Shown in pieces: positions 59,411 to 64,000 of a DNA stretch of 64,000 bases. Origin of the DNA: Leucaena leucocephala. Its lineage: Eukaryota > Streptophyta > Magnoliopsida > Fabales > Fabaceae. The notes under the pieces were generated by a model, which was not told the DNA's origin, made no database searches, and saw nothing but the letters and a program-made list of their open reading frames with translations. Where the stretch lies: positions 1,984,001-2,048,000 of the forward strand of contig CM073547.1 in assembly GCA_037074615.1 (NCBI GenBank), read 5' to 3'. Both the position numbers and the translations under genes were made by a program. Position 1 is the first letter of the stretch; every line of letters starts with the position of its first letter.

Positions 59411-60280
59411 CGAAAAAGGTACAATTATTATGATTGTGGTCCTATTTCTAGAGGTCACAAAGACTAATCGTGGCATTTAGGTCCCGCATCAAACCATGAA
59501 GTGGGGAAAAAGAATAGTCAATTATATATATTTTATAAAATAGAAATATAATCACGTTACCGTATATATACAGTCACACGAGGTTTGGGCCTAATCTATA
59601 GTCCAATCAAGTAATCACCTAAACATGATTAGAACGCTACTTAATTAGCGGTTTGAAAGACAATGACCCAATTAAGAGTCATAATAGATAGATTAATACT
59701 CAGCACTAATTATTTCTTTTGTTAAATATGAAGATCTAAGGAAAAATAGAGAAACAATGTAATTCTTATGCACATTCTAATCACTGCTAATGACTACAAA
59801 TTGAGCTAAACATTTTGGGAGAGATCAACCATGAGCTAAAGAAATATGGGTTGAGCTAAGTTAGCTTTCTTTCTTGTTGTTTAGAATTTTCTCAACTCAA
59901 CTCATTCCAAGTTGACATACTTACAAATCTAATCCAGCTCAAAAATGTTATTTTCCCATACTTTTTTTTAGATTATATAACATCAAATATTCTGATCTTA
60001 TTTCTCATATGCGTTCAATATCATAATCTTATTTGTAGTACACTTTTATTTATAATCTTTTTAATTTGGTACAATTTCACCTATAATTTTTTTAATTTGA
60101 TATAAATTTACACATAATCTTATTTTTAAGTACCAAGAATTACACCAAATTAAAAAAAATTATGAGTAAAATTTTGTTAAATTAAAAATATTATGGATAA
60201 AATTATAATATAAATAAGATTATAATACTAGATATATATATAAGTAATAAGATAAGAATATTTTTTTGGTAAAAAAATTT
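59411..60280. other. Intergenic spacer
   Basis: AT-rich unique sequence. Around 60,025-60,210 related words such as ATAATCTTTTTAATTTGGTA recur, partly inverted. No gene was recognised. Confidence 0.5.
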
Positions 60281-60282
60281 TT

Positions 60283-60530
60283 GAAAAGGGGTTGGGCTCA
60301 CCCACGATCTAAGGGCAGGACGAAGTTTCCCCTTCTCCTAAGCGATCTAATGTCGGGCAGGGCGAGCCGTCTATTACCCTCAGACGTAAACCTAAGCACC
60401 CAGGAGTTAAGATGCCTCCCCAAACATCGCGACTGAAACCACAATAAAGTGGTACTTCCTAGGGTTTGAACACGCTCCAATAGTCATATGTCTTACCCCT
60501 TCACTAGTTGAACCTATGGATGATGATATG
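60283..60530 (-). mobile_element. SINE-like repeat, family 2, copy 3
   Basis: The best copy of the family. On the minus strand it has a box-A-like CTAGTGAAGGGG, then a box-B-like GTGTTCAAACCC about 35 bases later, a body with CCACTTTATTGTGG and GACGGCTCGCCCTGCCC, and a T-rich tail. The size and promoter layout match tRNA-derived SINEs. Confidence 0.68.
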
Positions 60531-60700
60531 ATAAGAATATTGAGTGTTATATAAATATACTTTCTTCAAGGTACAGTGAACAAATTCATTCTAGTGCCTT
60601 CGAAATGGACTAAAATAAGGCCCATGTCATTTGGGTCAGACTACCTCATTGCCACCAGACCGCTATCTCTCTTATTTTAGTTACAACAGGACAACCAATA

Positions 60701-60830
60701 GGTTAATTCGAGTAGTAAGTAGCTTGGTATTATTTAAGTGAATTCTTGAATTCGAGCCTTAGCATATGCAGAAAATCCTAGTTGAAAGATTTACCTACTA
60801 TAAACAGGTGCGTAATGCGTCGAATCCCAA
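60701..60830 (+). mobile_element. SINE-like repeat, family 4, copy 2
   Basis: Matches the reverse complement of 24,834-24,961: GAGTAGTAAGTAG, TATTATTTAAG, box-B-like GAATTCGAGCC, CATATGCAGAAAA and CTACTATA-ACAGGT. A probable tRNA-derived short repeat. Confidence 0.58.
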
Positions 60831-61340
60831 GACATTCACAAGTTTACTCCTCAATTTTTGATTGAATTGACATGTTTCTGCGTTTAGGGCAGTAGTTTAG
60901 AAAATGGGATTCTAATGCAAGCTCCTACTTTCCAACATATTTTACATGCTGGCGAAGTTTTGTTGGAAATAATTTCCCCGAAACTCCCAGTATTAAGCTT
61001 AAAATACTGGGTTTTGCTGATGCATCATAATGAGATGATGAAAATCCCCTTTTGGCTGAAATTATTAATGCGATTCATTGGTTTTCATTAGTTGCTGCAA
61101 GTGATGGTTATAGAGTCGAGGAAGAAGACCGTGGAGCCCACTTGGCACTATATAACAACTGAGTTATAAACTCCATAAAATTAGAATGATTAAATACTTA
61201 ATTTTTTTCATATACCTCAGCTTATAATTCCAAACCTCTGTTCTCCTTAGAGGTAGAAAGATGCTTCTTTGCGTATTCATATTCTTCTGATCTTACATGA
61301 GAATCCAAATGAATCTTCACAAATCACAATTCACATGTGA
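60831..61340. other. Spacer downstream of CRK F
   Basis: The last part forms the 3' flank of CRK F. No gene or RNA was recognised. Confidence 0.5.
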
Positions 61341-61342
61341 AG

Positions 61343-63997
61343 CTAGCGAGGGTACACTTGAGTGATGGAAGATTCATTAACAGAGTATGAGACTGATGAT
61401 TTGCTTTTAGAAGACTTATCTGATGATTCCAATGGAAGGCTGCAGGGCTCAACAACAGTTCTGCTTTGAACCAACATTGGAGGCCTCTCAGGTATTGCTA
61501 CACTAACTGAGTAACTGTTGAGCGTCAGAACTATTGTTTGCACTGTTGGCCTTCGATCTGGATCTTCTTGTACACATGATAATGCAATCTGAATGCATCT
61601 GTTCACTTCCTCTCTATCACAAGAATCTCTCAAACTCACGTCTAACACTTCCAATGGCCTCCCATCTTTCCATTTTCTCCATGACTGGGAAACAAGTATA
61701 TATAGTATCAAAGTCATAAACAAGAAACACAGAGAGAGTGAGAGAGAAGAAAGACATTGATGCTACAAACTCACAGAGTTCAAGAGATGTTCATCGTAGT
61801 TGGATTCTTGAAAGGAGGTGCTCTTTTGTCCGCTGATTATTTCCAAAATCAACACGCCAAAGCTATATACATCCACTTTTATAGATAAATGTCCATGCAT
61901 TGCATATTCTGGAGGCATATAACCACTATAAACAAAAATTTAGAGTGAAAATCTTGATATGATAAATATATAAGAAAGATTTACTACCATAATGTTTTGT
62001 GTTTAAACTCACAATGTTCCAACGATTCTACTTGTATTTCCTTGAGTTTGATCAGCATAAAAAAATTTTGCCATACCGAAATCTGCAATTTTTGGATTAA
62101 AATCTTCATCTAATAATATATTACTTGCTTTAAGATCACAGTGTATGATTCTAAAACGAGAGTCTTCATGAAGATAAAGTATTCCTCGAGCAATTCCTTT
62201 TATAATCTTATACCGTTTTGGCCAACTCAGCATGCTTTTTCTTTCATCGTCTAATCAAATATCAAAAGGAATGAAGAAATTAATTTCAGTACCAAAGAGG
62301 GAAAGCAATGCAAATTAAACAAACATATTTATGAATGTCATACTGAAAAGAAAATGGTCCAAGCTCATGTTGGGGATGAACTCATATATGAGGATCTTCT
62401 CTTCTCCATCCAAGCAAAATCCCAATAGTCTAACAAGGTTTCTATGTTGAAGCTTGGGCAGTAAAACCACCTCATTCTTGAATTCTTCTACCCCTTGCGT
62501 AGAGCTTAATGAAAGCCTCTTCACTGCAATAGCTTGCCCATTAGGAAGAGATCCCTGAAAATACCATAGGTTTTTTGAGAAGCTCTGAACCCAAAACCAA
62601 AATGTCTCAAATTTTCACAGGGAAAAAGATAAAATACCTTGAAAACCTCACCAAATCCTCCTTCGCCTAATTTATTGTCATGGCAGAAGTTGTTTGTGGC
62701 CAATTTGACTGTTTCCAGATCAAACTGCAAGTACTCCTCACCGGAAATTTCAACTGCACATAAGCAAGCAGCCAGAGTAAACTTAAAGTTGAAGACTTTG
62801 GGAGTTTCAAGTTGTTGGATCAAAGATTTTATAATGGATTTAATTATCGATGCCACGAGCATATGTAAAAGGTTTAATTGCAGCTAAGGGACCAAAATGA
62901 GGAAGTACTGAAAGAATAAAAAATACAAGGCTATTTTCTGAATCATACAATCATTTTCTTCAGTTGGCACTGATATGTGCTTCTTGTTGCTTGCCCTTCT
63001 AGTTAATGACCAGCAGAGAAGGAAGAGAAGCAGCAACACAGTCACAATTGGAGCCACAATCGCAACGATTATGGCTACAGAGATCCGGGTTTTTCCTGCT
63101 TAAATTAATTGGTTGATCAGTTTCTAATATATTACCACTTAATCAAAGTCTAGATAACTAATTTGGAGAAGTCAAAATGCAAGGCACATGACTTTCCACT
63201 ATACCTTTTGGCGTTGGTTCTGGTGAGGCAATCACCGACGATGGATTGTAAAATGGGTACGTTTCATATCGGACAATACAACTACTTTGTAGTACTCTGG
63301 CCCCAATCTTTCCATTGCAGCAACTGGGTAAGTTGGAAATTGCTCGTTTCAAGCATGTGTCGCAGGTAGTTTCTGATAAGTCCGGCGTGCACTGTGCAAG
63401 CGTGTAAAGCGTTTGAAAACTAGAAAATTTGGCTTCTTTGGTACCAAATTTCTTGTCGGCTCCGCCCTTCACCGCCTGCTCCGCCGCCGCGTTGATAGTC
63501 TCAGCCAACAGCGACATAAAGCTACTCTGGTTTGAGCTAGTCGCAGTATTCATCAAAACAAGCCTGGGCGTTTCTTCACTGGTGGAGATGAAAGGCTCGT
63601 CGGAGTAACGCAACATACACTCATTGAACCAGAGAACCGACTTTTTGTCGAACGGACACTTTTGGAGTATTTGTTTGGCTGCTGTGGAAGCGCAGTCATG
63701 GCAGGCATCGGTGTTGAGATCTCCGCGGCAGAGGAAGGCGCCGTAGACAGTGTCGTTGGAGTTGCCGGCGGTGGCATGGTAGAAACCGTTTTGGCGGGTG
63801 GAATTTGTGGAAAGTGAGGAAAGGAGATGGTTGAGATTGGTTTGATAGGCAGTATTGGAAGAGAAAAATGTGGTGTTTTGACAGAAATGATATTCCTCAG
63901 TTTGGGCTGATGCTCTCGGACTGGTTATTATCACTGCAAAGATCGTGTTGAAGATCATGAGAACAGAGAGAGGAGGATCAATCTTGAAGAGCTTCAT
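61343..63997 (-). CDS. CRK F: receptor-like kinase (DUF26) with an HCD catalytic loop
   Basis: Seven exons: 63,205-63,997; 62,949-63,095; 62,638-62,753; 62,344-62,554; 62,013-62,250; 61,775-61,925; 61,343-61,684. Joined length 1,998 bases (665 residues), in frame. Signal peptide (to about Ala31); DUF26 motifs C90/C99/C102 and C203/C212/C215; a strong membrane helix (VTVLLLLFLLCW); and a kinase with GEGGFGEV, AVKRLS, DFG and GYMPPEYA. It is the most diverged member, with a longer Ser-rich tail ending TQVYPR. The catalytic HRD reads HCD: codon 460 is TGT (minus strand, 62,140-62,138) where the paralogues have CGT. The catalytic Asp and Lys remain, so activity is possible but regulation by activation-loop phosphorylation may differ. 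The promoter is off the window. Confidence 0.92.
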
Positions 63998-64000
63998 TTA

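Noticed and set aside
18833..63997. Idea that catalase and the CRKs form a co-regulated redox cluster
   Set aside because: About 18 kb and a retrotransposon separate them and no shared promoter element was found; proximity alone is weak evidence.

Overview
This window is nuclear DNA from a flowering plant, most likely a woody eudicot; I cannot name the species. The evidence is spliced genes with GT/AG introns, six-to-seven-exon cysteine-rich receptor-like kinase (CRK) genes, a catalase start exon of plant type, chromodomain-bearing Ty3/gypsy retrotransposons primed by initiator-Met tRNA, tRNA-derived SINE-like repeats and very AT-rich spacers.

Layout. At 1-900 lies the 5' end of a catalase gene transcribed leftwards off the window (two exons and a TATA box). 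At 4,244-14,503 there is a complete Ty3/gypsy chromovirus-type element on the minus strand, with two 2,644-bp LTRs, TCTAC target duplication, PBS and PPT. Its single gag-pol frame is silenced by in-frame stops but has no frameshift. From 15.2 to 18.2 kb there is a repeat graveyard: a LINE RNase H relic, several SINE-like copies, and segments also found downstream of the next CRK gene.

From 18.8 kb to the right end runs a CRK (DUF26 receptor kinase) cluster. Five complete-looking minus-strand genes are found at 18,833-21,799 (A), 26,741-29,867 (B), 46,075-49,634 (D), 51,142-53,780 (E) and 61,343-63,997 (F). Spliced lengths are about 650-666 codons and all exon phases agree. Between them are a degraded minus-strand CRK pseudogene (C, about 31.4-33.0 kb), a plus-strand CRK pseudogene (G, 34.4-45.5 kb), and small last-exon fragments near 26.5 and 45.8 kb. 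Pseudogene G is split in intron 4 by a second Ty3/gypsy element (35,734-44,528, TSD CAATC). That element has lost most of pol through a deletion between short direct repeats, yet its LTRs are almost identical. A third, old LTR of the same family stands alone in the opposite orientation at about 55.0-58.6 kb.

How it fits together. Each CRK encodes a signal peptide, two extracellular DUF26 domains, one transmembrane helix and a cytoplasmic Ser/Thr kinase, so the cluster probably serves apoplastic stress or immune perception. Catalase removes hydrogen peroxide in peroxisomes; its proximity is not evidence of a joint function. The cluster grew by tandem and segmental duplication, since flanking spacer blocks are copied along with genes, and was remodelled by retrotransposons. 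I found no sign of a wholly new system. The least ordinary signals are hairpin-preserving sub-repeats in the LTRs, tRNA-like promoter motifs at one end of the LTRs, a recently moved but internally deleted element, and an HRD-to-HCD change in kinase F.
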